The notes under the pieces: model-generated
Told to the model about the DNA's origin: nothing
Database searches by the model: none
The model's input: the letters and a program-made list of their open reading frames with translations, nothing else
Translations under genes and position numbers: made by a program
Part shown: in pieces, positions 27,551 to 35,587 of the stretch
How positions within the stretch are numbered: position 1 is the first letter of the stretch
How the letters are laid out: every line of letters begins with the position of its first letter
Assembly (NCBI RefSeq): GCF_006352475.1
Contig: NZ_VCMZ01000001.1
Coordinates: 1,612,001-1,676,000 of the forward strand
Reading direction: 5' to 3'
Length of the DNA stretch: 64,000 nt
Source: Acinetobacter pullicarnis
GTDB lineage: Bacteria > Pseudomonadota > Gammaproteobacteria > Pseudomonadales > Moraxellaceae

Positions 27551-29011
27551 TTATGCAATTTGTTGTTTTAACGCTGTTTCAGTGACTAGCTGAAGCTTAG
27601 GTTGCTGCGGCTGACAACGATAGCCATCGACAGGATGCGCAGTGGGCAGTAAATCACCTTGCTCGAATAATTTGTGTCTGAGCGTCCCACTTTGATATTG
27701 GGTTTTATAGCGTCCGCGTGCCTGTAGTTCAGGAATGACCCACTGAATAAAATCATGATGCGATTCGGGAGCGACGGTGCGGGTCAGATTAAATCCATCA
27801 ATCCCAGTTTCATCGAGGATGTGAATAAGTCGATCTGCAACTGTTTGACCGCTACCCACAATCAGGGGATAACGCCCACCAAGCAAATGTTGGGCTTTTA
27901 AATCGGCAGGTGTGATCTGTTGTTCTTTAAACTTTTGATTAACTGAAGCGATGCTATTGGTTTGGCGATAGGGAATGGCTTCATCATCGGCAAATTGCGA
28001 CAAATCAATCCCAACTGAGCTGGAAAAATGAGCCAAACCTGCTTCTGGGCTGGCATAGCGGCTATATTCTGCGAGCTTTTCTTGGGCTAAGGCATCAGTT
28101 TCTGCGGTGACCACCGTGCTCCCTACAAAGATTTTGATACTGCTGGGATCACGTCCTTGTTCGCTAGCCAAGCCTCGAATTTGTTGGACTTGTTGTTTGA
28201 TTTTATCGACCTGATCACCGCCAATAAACACGCATTCAGCATGCCGGGTAGCAAAATTTAGCCCGCGTGGTGAGGCACCTGCTTGGAATAAAACTGGGGT
28301 ACGTTGCGGTGAAGGTGAAACTTGAAACACCCCCTGACTTTGATAAAACTTGCCTTGATGCTGAACAGGGTGAACTTTTTTTGGGTCGGTGTAGATGCGA
28401 TTGGCTTTGTCATTGCGTACTGCATCGGACTCCCAAGAGCCTTCCCAAAACTTATAGCACAGGGTTAAAAATTCTTCGGCTTGCTCATAACGTAAATCAT
28501 GATCTTTTAAACCCTTTTGGCCAATCAAACGCTCAGCGCTATCCAAATAACCGGTCACGATATTCCAACCAATGCGACCTCTGGTTAAATGGTCGAGTGA
28601 AGCAAAACGCCGTGCAAACTGATAAGGGGATTCATAACTTAAATTGACGGTGACCCCAAAACCCAAATGCTGGGTCGCCGCTGCCATGGCTGAAATCAGG
28701 GTGGCAGGGTCATGGCTTGGCAATTGAATTGATTCTTTTAAGGTAAGATCGATGCCATTTTGGTAGACATCATAGACCCCTGTAATATCGGCAATAAATA
28801 AACCATCAAATAATCCAGCCTCTAGGGTTTTGGCCAAATCAGTCCAGTAATCCAGTTGATTAAATCGAGTGGACTGATCACGTGGATGCGTCCAGAGGCC
28901 ATGATTAATATGGCCGACACAGTTCATGTCGAAGGCATTCAGTAAAATCTGTTTTGGGGAGGAGGGTATGATTTTTTCATCTATGAACTGACCTTGTGTG
29001 GTTATTGTCAT
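27551..29011 (-). CDS. NtaA/DszA-family FMN-dependent monooxygenase (LLM class)
   Basis: 486 aa bacterial-luciferase-like barrel that uses reduced flavin to oxygenate a small substrate. Family motifs: ILLNAFDMNCVGHINHGLW, YWTDLAKTLEAGLFDGLFIAD, HLTRGRIGWNIVTGYLDSA and FQAGASPRGLNFATRHAE. Members cleave sulfones, sulfonates, nitrilotriacetate or dibenzothiophene sulfone; two SfnB genes and a MetNIQ importer in the same operon point to organosulfur use. The start overlaps the upstream sfnB stop by one base (TAATG). Confidence 0.88.
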   Translation of the reverse strand: MTITTQGQFIDEKIIPSSPKQILLNAFDMNCVGHINHGLWTHPRDQSTRFNQLDYWTDLAKTLEAGLFDGLFIADITGVYDVYQNGIDLTLKESIQLPSHDPATLISAMAAATQHLGFGVTVNLSYESPYQFARRFASLDHLTRGRIGWNIVTGYLDSAERLIGQKGLKDHDLRYEQAEEFLTLCYKFWEGSWESDAVRNDKANRIYTDPKKVHPVQHQGKFYQSQGVFQVSPSPQRTPVLFQAGASPRGLNFATRHAECVFIGGDQVDKIKQQVQQIRGLASEQGRDPSSIKIFVGSTVVTAETDALAQEKLAEYSRYASPEAGLAHFSSSVGIDLSQFADDEAIPYRQTNSIASVNQKFKEQQITPADLKAQHLLGGRYPLIVGSGQTVADRLIHILDETGIDGFNLTRTVAPESHHDFIQWVIPELQARGRYKTQYQSGTLRHKLFEQGDLLPTAHPVDGYRCQPQQPKLQLVTETALKQQIA

Positions 29012-30234
29012 TACAATGTCCCTCTGCGTGGGGGTAATTTGCCATTTAAAATGTACTGACCAATAAAATAATATTTCCAGCGGGTGGCATCATGCAGCGT
29101 ATGCACGCGGGCATTGCGCCAAAAACGGTCTAAGCCATCACTGCGCTGACTGCCTCGACTACCTGCCAATTCAATCAATTTTGAAGATGCTTTTAAGGCT
29201 GTTTCAGCACTATGTGCGCGGACTTTAGCAACATCAATGGATGCTTTGGCGACGTTTTCAGCAGTAGGCTGTGGCTTGGCGAGATCAATTGAAGTTGCAG
29301 CTTGTTTAAGTAATAACTCACTGGCGCGTACATCTGCGGCAACTCGGCCCAACTCGTATAAAGTCAGTGGATCTTGTGAGGCATGTTCGACATTCGCATC
29401 CATCCAAGCTCTGGCTTGTTTGACACGGACTAAGCTTTCTTCAAAGGCTGCACGTGCGATACCGACTTCGATTGCAGCATGCATAATTTGTGCAAAAGGG
29501 CCGAGCAAGGTGGGCTGCTTAAAAACCTCATCAAAAGGGAGGATTTCTTCGGCAGTGACCTCGACATTGTCTAATTTTACCGTGCCACTGCCCGTGGTTT
29601 TTTGGCCAAAACCAGACCAATCATTAATGCGTTGGAGCCCCGGACGGTCTGCAGCAACGAAGACTAAAAATTCACGTGCATTGTCATCCTGCACCAAAGT
29701 TGGAATACGCTGGGCGAACAGGCTACCGGTGCAATAGAATTTTTCACCATTGATGACAGAACCATGAGCGGTTGTGCGAATTACACTGTATTTGGCTGCA
29801 GAAGTTTTGGTTTTAAACTCCGCCAATGCATTGCCATAGCGCGCACCCGCCAAAACCTCTGCATAGAATTTCTGTTTTTGCTGTTCGGTTCCCGTATTGC
29901 GCAGGACTTCTAAGGCATAGAAATGGTTTTGCGGAATTTGCCCAATAGAACCATCAACCCCACTAAACAAGGCGATGATTTGCGCCACGGTATAGCTGGA
30001 AACCTCTGCACCGCCATATTGTTTGGGCACGGTAATCGCCCACAGCCCTGATTGACTGAAAGCCTCTATTTGCGCATAGGGCAAATGTCGTTGTTGATCA
30101 CGTTGAATACTGCCAATTTGAAATTGCTGGCTGAGTTGCTTGGCGACTTCAAGTGCTTCGGCATCTGATTGAATAATATGAGCATGTTTTGTAGTTGCTC
30201 GATCATTGAGCGCGATTTGTTGAAAAGTAGTCAT
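29011..30234 (-). CDS. sfnB: SfnB-family sulfur-acquisition flavin oxidoreductase, copy 1
   Basis: 407 aa acyl-CoA-dehydrogenase-fold flavoprotein from MTTFQQIALNDRATTKHAH; AAGGAGAATTTT before this ATG decides the start. SfnB/DszC traits: GLWAITVPKQYGGAEVSS, DGSIGQIPQNHFYALEVLRN, FYCTGSLFAQ, DWSGFGQKTTGSGTVKLDNVEV and a C-terminal RFWRNARVHTLHDATRWKYYFIGQYILNG. It probably oxygenates sulfur substrates with FMNH2. It follows a paralogue after 10 bases. Confidence 0.88.
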   Translation of the reverse strand: MTTFQQIALNDRATTKHAHIIQSDAEALEVAKQLSQQFQIGSIQRDQQRHLPYAQIEAFSQSGLWAITVPKQYGGAEVSSYTVAQIIALFSGVDGSIGQIPQNHFYALEVLRNTGTEQQKQKFYAEVLAGARYGNALAEFKTKTSAAKYSVIRTTAHGSVINGEKFYCTGSLFAQRIPTLVQDDNAREFLVFVAADRPGLQRINDWSGFGQKTTGSGTVKLDNVEVTAEEILPFDEVFKQPTLLGPFAQIMHAAIEVGIARAAFEESLVRVKQARAWMDANVEHASQDPLTLYELGRVAADVRASELLLKQAATSIDLAKPQPTAENVAKASIDVAKVRAHSAETALKASSKLIELAGSRGSQRSDGLDRFWRNARVHTLHDATRWKYYFIGQYILNGKLPPRRGTL

Positions 30235-30244
30235 AAAATTCTCC

Positions 30245-31459
30245 TTAGATCCACGCATGGCGGGCAGGCTGTAAGCCGTTGAGGTAATAATTGCCAATGG
30301 CATGTAATTTCCAACGCACTGGGTCGTGTAGCGTGTGCACACGTGCGTTGCGCCAATGTTGGTCTAAGTTGTGAATTTCGAGACTGGCGCGGCTGCCACC
30401 GAGTTCGAGCAGTTTTTCAGAGATCTGTAAGGCGGCATCATTGGCATAGACTTTGGCTTCTGCCACAACTATAGAGGCACGATTGGCTTGTGCTTCAGTC
30501 ACTTGATCGCGGATATTTAATTCATCGAGTTCATCTAAATAGCTTGCAGCTTCGATCAGCAGCAGATTGGCGGCATCGAGTAAAATACTCAGCTTGCCAA
30601 CTTCTTGTAAACTAAAAGCTTCTTGGCTGGCGAGTTCAACTTGAGCATCGACAATCGGGCGTGCTTTTTGAATAGCAGTCAAGGTGTCGGCAAAAGCCGC
30701 TTCTGCAATACCGACATCAATGGCAACTTGGATCAGTTGCGAGTAAGCCCCGCGATAACTGTTGGCTTGACCTAAGGCTTTTTCATCAAAGACTAAATCT
30801 GCTGCAACATGCACATTCTCAAGGGTGATGGTGCCACTGGCTGTGGTGCGTTGTCCAAAACCATCCCAGTCATTTGCAATATCAACACCTGAAGCTTTTG
30901 CATCAACAATACAAAGCACTGTATGGCCTTCAGGGTGGAGAGCGCGGATGGCAAGCCAGTCTGCAAATGAAGCACCTGTTGAGTAAAACTTAGTTCCACT
31001 TAAGACATAATCTTGGTTTTGGCGGATTAAGTGACTGGAAATGCTGCGTGAGTCTGGTGTGTAGCGCTCAGGTCCAGCATTGGCGAGACGCTTGCCTTTT
31101 AAAATCTCAGCATAGAGCCATTGTTTCTGCGCTTCAGGGGCAATGCGTGCCAAGGAGTTGAGTAGACCAAATTGATTTTGTGGGATTTGTCCTACGCTTG
31201 CATCGGCTTTAGAAATAATTTTAAAGACTAGGGCTAAGGTTTGATTTGAAACATAGGCACCACCATATTGTTTGGGAATCCGTATTCCAGCCAAACCTTT
31301 TAAGCTAAATTGTGCAATCACATCATGCGGTAAAGCTTGCTGTTGATCACGATGGTTACGTTCAATCAATGCAAAATCAGCCAGTTGATAAGCTGCATTA
31401 ATGGCTTGCTGATCATCTTCGATCACATAGGCTGTTTCTTGTGAAGTAAAATTAGACAT
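30245..31459 (-). CDS. sfnB: SfnB-family sulfur-acquisition flavin oxidoreductase, copy 2
   Basis: 404 aa from MSNFTSQETAYVIEDDQQA, with AAAAGGT upstream. It is clearly paralogous to the next gene: GLAGIRIPKQYGGAYVSNQT, SVGQIPQNQFGLLNSLAR, FYSTGASFADW, DWDGFGQRTTASGTITLENVHV and HWRNARVHTLHDPVRWKLHAIGNYYLNG align end to end. First gene of the presumed operon sfnB-sfnB-LLM-metQ-metN-metI. Two copies suggest different substrates or a heteromer. Confidence 0.88.
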   Translation of the reverse strand: MSNFTSQETAYVIEDDQQAINAAYQLADFALIERNHRDQQQALPHDVIAQFSLKGLAGIRIPKQYGGAYVSNQTLALVFKIISKADASVGQIPQNQFGLLNSLARIAPEAQKQWLYAEILKGKRLANAGPERYTPDSRSISSHLIRQNQDYVLSGTKFYSTGASFADWLAIRALHPEGHTVLCIVDAKASGVDIANDWDGFGQRTTASGTITLENVHVAADLVFDEKALGQANSYRGAYSQLIQVAIDVGIAEAAFADTLTAIQKARPIVDAQVELASQEAFSLQEVGKLSILLDAANLLLIEAASYLDELDELNIRDQVTEAQANRASIVVAEAKVYANDAALQISEKLLELGGSRASLEIHNLDQHWRNARVHTLHDPVRWKLHAIGNYYLNGLQPARHAWI

Positions 31460-31841
31460 ATCAATACCTTTTATCAATATTGAAACGCTAATGAATTTTT
31501 GCTCAATATTTAACTGAGTGATTGTGCTGAACTTAGAATATTTTTTCTAAAAGAAAAATTATGCAAATGAAAGCGTTATATTTAATATACTAATCATTTG
31601 AAAACAAAAGCTTTATTTGAATATTACAGTTGTAAATCTGGGGCAATCGCGCTGCTATATTTAGAATAGGAATAACCTAGAGAAAAACTGATATAAATCA
31701 AAAAACAACAGGCCCTTTGCTTCAGCATAGTTTTGGACGAAAACTCTATTGTAATTCTCAGTTGCTCTCATTAAAGTAAACTGCTTAAAGGGATGGTTTG
31801 TCTCTCGAATCAACGCAATACAATTATAAAGTGGAGCTTTT
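31460..31841. promoter_or_regulatory. divergent promoter region, sulfur operon / GST
   Basis: About 380 AT-rich bases. It holds a palindrome TTAGAA-N6-TTCTAA at 31533-31550, some 75 bases upstream of the sfnB start, a possible operator. I found no convincing sigma-54 -24/-12 pair for the minus strand although SfnR-type activation is known for sfn genes elsewhere. No ORF is visible. Confidence 0.4.
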
Positions 31842-32606
31842 ATGCGTATTCTTTACCAGTTTCCGTTATCGCACTATTGTGAAAAAGCGCGCTGGTTACT
31901 TGATCATAAGCAGCTAGATTATGTTGCGCATAATTTAATACCTGGGGTACATCGGGCCTTTGCTCAATTAAAAACAGGGCAAAACATCTTACCCATTTTA
32001 AAAGATCATGAGCATTGGGTGGCAGACTCCTCCCAAATTGCGTTTTATCTCGATGAAAAATATCCTGAACATGCATTATTACGTGCCCATCCAAATCTGC
32101 GTGAGCAGGCCTTGGCGGTGAATACATTATCGAATGAATTGGGGCAGCATGTGCGACGTTGGGGCTTGGCACATTCTTTATCGGTGAGTGATGAACCTTT
32201 GGAAATCATGATTGGTGAAAAAGGTTATTTACGTCAATTTGAAAAAATTTCAAAACCGATTTTAAAAAGAGTGATGAATAAACGCTTTCAACTGAATGAT
32301 GAAAAGGTAAATGAATCACAGCAGCAGATCACCGATAGGGTAACCGAGCTAAATCAGCGCTTGATTGATAACAATGGTCGTTATTTGGTCGGAGATCGTT
32401 TGGGACTGGCGGATATTGCTGTATGTTCGATGTTAGCACCGCTACTTGAACTTGAAGCAACGCCGTGGGAGCGCGAGCCTGAAACAGAACAAGCGGATGA
32501 GTTTAATCAATATAAGATATTCTTGCTGGATCTTCCTTTAGGGCAATATATCCAACGTATTTATGCCACTGAACGCAATGCGCGAGTCGATTGGCGTGGG
32601 CTTTAA
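31842..32606 (+). CDS. glutathione S-transferase family protein
   Basis: 254 aa. N-terminal thioredoxin-fold domain opens MRILYQFPLSHYCEKARWLLDHK, where SHYCEKARW resembles the glutaredoxin/GST active-site loop, with VADSSQIAFYLDEKYPE providing the gamma-Glu contact. The helical C-terminal domain contains GRYLVGDRLGLADIAVCSMLAPL, the N-capping box. Substrate unknown. It is divergent from the sulfur operon and could be linked to it only by proximity. Confidence 0.88.
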   Translation: MRILYQFPLSHYCEKARWLLDHKQLDYVAHNLIPGVHRAFAQLKTGQNILPILKDHEHWVADSSQIAFYLDEKYPEHALLRAHPNLREQALAVNTLSNELGQHVRRWGLAHSLSVSDEPLEIMIGEKGYLRQFEKISKPILKRVMNKRFQLNDEKVNESQQQITDRVTELNQRLIDNNGRYLVGDRLGLADIAVCSMLAPLLELEATPWEREPETEQADEFNQYKIFLLDLPLGQYIQRIYATERNARVDWRGL

Positions 32607-32837
32607 TCGCATTGCATGATCACGGCAAGATTGCTCAATACAAAAATAGTCGGATATTCCGGCTTTTTTTGTATATATACAAAGGAAAATATCGCATTAA
32701 TTGACTTAATTGTGAGAATAAAATTCGGTTAAATCACTTTAATGATAAAATTAATCGTGATTATTTAATTTTGTGATAAATTTTTTCAAAATAAATTAAA
32801 AATAATGGTTTTTTAGGGAAAATATTCGGATTGTTTA

Positions 32838-33040
32838 TTGTTAACTTATATCTCAAGGGTGAAGTGGGAATCGAAGCGAGCAAAAGATTAGCAAAATTTG
32901 GGAGAAGGGCGCTAATCAAACCCAAAAGGTCTCAATTCGACTTAGGACGCTATAGACCAAAAGTTTATAGGCATAGGCTGTTGCTTACAAAGCAATTGTT
33001 GTTGAAGTAAACCCACATATATTTCAACCCTTAAAAATTC
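32838..33040 (+). ncRNA. candidate structured RNA with pseudoknot, copy A
   Basis: 203 bases homologous to copy B at 33614-33816, in a 1.3-kb region without ORFs. By eye: a closing helix AAGGGT (32855-32860)/ACCCTT (33027-33032); CGAA-gc-GAG (32872-32880)/CTC-aa-TTCG (32931-32939); helix GATTAGC/GCTAATC (32886-32892/32911-32917) whose loop TTTGGG (32897-32902) pairs with CCCAAA (32921-32926), an H-type pseudoknot; hairpin CTATAGAC-CAAAA-GTTTATAG (32950-32970); hairpin CTGTTGCTT-ACA-AAGCAATTG (32978-32998). Several differences from copy B preserve pairing. G-U pairs occur only if the + strand is the RNA. About 70 bases upstream are also partly conserved and may be the promoter. No terminator with a U-run is visible. 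Family not recognised. Confidence 0.6.
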
Positions 33041-33114
33041 AGTTGTTGATTTTGCAATTAACTTAAAAAAATGAAATAATAAATATAGACTTTCAATCAC
33101 AGACGATTAACCCC

Positions 33115-33260
33115 CTCAAAACTCAAAACTCAAAACTCAAAACTCAAAATTCAAAATTCAAAATTCAAAATTCAAAATTCAAAATTCAAAATTCAAAATT
33201 CAAAATTCAAAATTCAAAATTCAAAATTCAAAATTCAAAATTCAAAATTCAAAACTCAAA
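33115..33260 (+). repeat. heptanucleotide tandem array (YTCAAAA)21
   Basis: Twenty complete 7-base units and one last unit lacking its final base match. The first five and the last are CTCAAAA-type; the fifteen between are TTCAAAA. It sits between the two RNA copies. Length is likely to vary by replication slippage. It is not in a coding frame and is not CRISPR-like. Confidence 0.95.
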
Positions 33261-33283
33261 TAGCCTAAGCTATATAAAAATTT

Positions 33284-33306
33284 AAACACGCTTTGCGAGT
33301 GTTTTC
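33284..33306 (+). terminator. possible terminator after the heptamer array
   Basis: AAACAC and GTGTTT pair, with an inner CGC/GCG, and run into TTTC. It lies 244 bases downstream of RNA copy A and could end a transcript that includes the heptamer array. The 33307-33540 stretch beyond it shows nothing I can name. Confidence 0.4.
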
Positions 33307-33613
33307 TGTCTAGGTGGGCTTATTCATGTCGCATATTTTATTTAGCTTAGATTCAGCCTTTAGATTAACTCTATCTAGTGATTAGCATAAGTTGCTATTG
33401 CTCTACATACTGTGCTGATTACAGCGACTTTATTGTGGTTATATTTGATTGGATTTTGAAAATAATTATCGATATTCAACCAATAAAAAGAAAAAAATAA
33501 ATGATAAATATAGCTACATGGTAATTAATTGATCAATTTTATTTAATTGTGAAAAATATTTTCAAAAATGACTGGAAATTTATGTTTTTTAGAGAAATAA
33601 TTCACAGTGAATG

Positions 33614-33816
33614 TTGTTAACTTATATCTCAAGGGTGTGATGGGGATCGAAGCGAGAAAAGATCTGCTTTATTTGGGAGAAAAAAGCAGATTAACCCAAA
33701 AGGTCTCAATTCGACTTAGGACGCTATAAATCAAAAGTTTATAGGCACATGCTATAGGTTACAAACATATAGTTGTTGAAGCAAACCACGTGTTTTCCCT
33801 TGACCCTTAAAAATTC
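33614..33816 (+). ncRNA. candidate structured RNA with pseudoknot, copy B
   Basis: 203 bases homologous to copy A, 92 bases before the Lrp-type gene. Equivalent helices: AAGGGT (33631-33636)/ACCCTT (33803-33808); CGAA-gc-GAG/CTC-aa-TTCG (33648-33656/33705-33713); GATCTGC/GCAGATT (33661-33667/33686-33692), changed on both strands relative to copy A; pseudoknot TTTGGG/CCCAAA (33672-33677/33695-33700); hairpin CTATAAAT-CAAAA-GTTTATAG (33724-33744); hairpin CTATAGGTT-ACA-AACATATAG (33752-33772). Unpaired segments such as GGACGC and TTTGGGAGAA are identical. It could be a free RNA, or a 5' leader of the downstream lrp-like gene; the duplicate upstream copy without a gene favours a free RNA. Confidence 0.6.
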
Positions 33817-33907
33817 TGCAAGACGTCAAAATAATTACACGTACAACAACTATAAAGTTTGAGTAAGTTTTCATCATAAAACCATTCACAATACATAGGC
33901 ACAACAG

Positions 33908-34384
33908 ATGAAACTTGATCGCTTTGATAAACAAATCTTAGAAGTACTTACTCACGAAGATATTAATTTAAATGAACTCTCAGAGCGGATTAATTTATCG
34001 GTCAGCTCAGTGCATCGTCGTATCAAACATTTAATTGATACTGATATTATGAGCAGCTTAAAGCGCGATATTAATTATGAAAAACTCGGCTTTAAACTGC
34101 ATATTATTTTACAAGTTTCTTTGAGTAAGCATGATAGTGATACTTTCGCTAAATTCTTAGAAGAACTTGAGAGTATTCCTGAAGTGATTAATGCATTTTT
34201 GGTCACAGGACAGTCCGCTGATTTCTTGGTGGAGGTGGTGGCTAAGGATATGGAAAACTATAGTGATTTTCTATTAAAACGCATGGGTAAAATCGAGCAC
34301 GTCGTGGCACTTCATTCGAGTTTTGTGATTAAGGAATATAACGTATTTAACTGTACGGCCTTACTGAGTAAGGTGGCGGGTTAA
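33908..34384 (+). CDS. Lrp/AsnC family transcriptional regulator
   Basis: 158 aa. N-terminal HTH (KLDRFDKQILEVLTHEDINLNELSERINLSVSSVHRRIKHLID) and C-terminal RAM/ligand domain (LEELESIPEVINAFLVTGQSADFLVEVVAKDMENYSDFLL) match Lrp/AsnC feast-famine regulators. It probably senses an amino acid. The upstream region is occupied by RNA copy B; the ATG has no strong Shine-Dalgarno. The stop overlaps the GrpB-like start (TAATG). Confidence 0.93.
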   Translation: MKLDRFDKQILEVLTHEDINLNELSERINLSVSSVHRRIKHLIDTDIMSSLKRDINYEKLGFKLHIILQVSLSKHDSDTFAKFLEELESIPEVINAFLVTGQSADFLVEVVAKDMENYSDFLLKRMGKIEHVVALHSSFVIKEYNVFNCTALLSKVAG

Positions 34385-34869
34385 TGCCAATTGATCAGGC
34401 GATCGTGTTACAGGCTGCTGCAGCTTATCAGCCACAATGTATTGCGCTTTTTAATCATTATCAGGCCAAGATATTACTTTTAATGCCATTTGCTCAAGTG
34501 GAGCATATTGGGGCTTCGGCTATTCCAGATGCGATTTCCAAAGGTGACTTAGATATTTATGTGGGGGTACCTGAGCACTTACTTGAAGAAGCTGTTATCT
34601 GTTTATTGGCGCATGGCTTTACTGAAAAAACAGATACCTTTCGGTGCGCACAGTTATGCATGCTGGAAGCGATTGAAGACAAACAAGTAGCAATTCAATT
34701 AGTTGCTCTTGGATCTGTGTATGTATTTTTTCTAGCATTTCGTGATCGCTTGAGACAGCGTCCTGAGCTCGTTGAACAATATAATCAAATCAAAAGAGCT
34801 GCACAGTATCTGGGTATGGATGAATATCGGGCGCAAAAAGCAGAATTTATTCGCCATGTTTTAAGATGA
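34384..34869 (+). CDS. GrpB family nucleotidyltransferase-like protein
   Basis: 161 aa. The motif VEHIGASAIPDAISKGDLDIYVGV (residues 38-61) is the GrpB pattern (EHIGSTAIPGL..K..IDI.V) related to nucleotidyltransferase folds. A C-terminal FRDRLRQRPELVEQYNQIKR segment also fits. Biochemical role unknown. One-base overlap with the lrp-like gene shows co-expression. Confidence 0.85.
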   Translation: MPIDQAIVLQAAAAYQPQCIALFNHYQAKILLLMPFAQVEHIGASAIPDAISKGDLDIYVGVPEHLLEEAVICLLAHGFTEKTDTFRCAQLCMLEAIEDKQVAIQLVALGSVYVFFLAFRDRLRQRPELVEQYNQIKRAAQYLGMDEYRAQKAEFIRHVLR

Positions 34870-34998
34870 TTCACATAGGACGGCAATCTTCTAGGAAGAT
34901 GCTTCCTTGCTGTATTCAATCAGCATCCTCATTGAGATTCAATCACATGGCTTTTGAATATAAAAACATCGTTGCTTAATCAGTACCAATAAAGTTGC

Positions 34999-35295
34999 TT
35001 AAGAGCGTAAGCAGAACATATACATATGATTTGAAAAGTCGAGCACTGCTTTTTCTTTATCTTCTTGAGTTTCAAACTTATCGGTATCGTAGGCAACCTC
35101 AACCATGATTTTGTTGATTGCCGCATCTTTTTCTGATTGGGTGAAAGCCTCCATTGCAGAAGTGACTGGCAGGCCATCTTGATACATGCGCATGATTTTA
35201 TGTGCAGTATCCTGCAACGCCTCACAATGGTTTGTCTGAGCAAAACCAAGGCTTGGAAAAAATAAACTGAGGGAAAGTAAAGTGATTTTATTCAT
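34999..35295 (-). CDS. small exported protein of unknown function
   Basis: 98 aa with a signal peptide MNKITLLSLSLFFPSLGFAQ and a mature acidic helical part with two cysteines (NHCEAL; MFCLRS) near its ends that could form a disulfide. No family recognised. No clear Shine-Dalgarno. Convergent with the GrpB gene; a small hairpin (ATCTTC/GAAGAT around 34886-34900) lies between. Confidence 0.7.
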   Translation of the reverse strand: MNKITLLSLSLFFPSLGFAQTNHCEALQDTAHKIMRMYQDGLPVTSAMEAFTQSEKDAAINKIMVEVAYDTDKFETQEDKEKAVLDFSNHMYMFCLRS

Positions 35296-35587
35296 TTTAA
35301 GGTATCCAAAGCAATTGGCTATAAAATATCAGGATAATCAGTAGAAAGCCATCTGGAGACTATTGTGCTGGCTGGTAGAACTGAAATAGATCAAAGTGCC
35401 TGATGTTTTATTGCACAAGTTTTAATTGTTTTATTTATTACTTTCTATATTAAGTATTTAATTTATTGTCAAAAAAATATTATTTCCAATTTAAATTATT
35501 TTTTTATAATTTTTTAATGCATTTATATGATATGTTTTTAGAATAATATTTTTAATTTTAGTATCGCTTTTGCAAGGAATAGCAGAA

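Noticed and set aside
31460..31841. Sigma-54 promoter for the sulfur operon
   Set aside because: I searched the minus strand for a GG/GC -24/-12 pair and found none convincing.
33115..33260. CRISPR array
   Set aside because: Units are 7 bases with no spacers; it is a simple tandem repeat.
32838..33816. CsrA-sequestering (Rsm-type) sRNAs, because two copies contain several GGA triplets
   Set aside because: Most GGA triplets lie in helices or the pseudoknot rather than in repeated hairpin loops, so the pattern does not fit.
32838..33816. Type III toxin-antitoxin RNA (ToxI-like pseudoknot repeats)
   Set aside because: The units are about 200 bases and widely spaced, and no ToxN-like gene follows.
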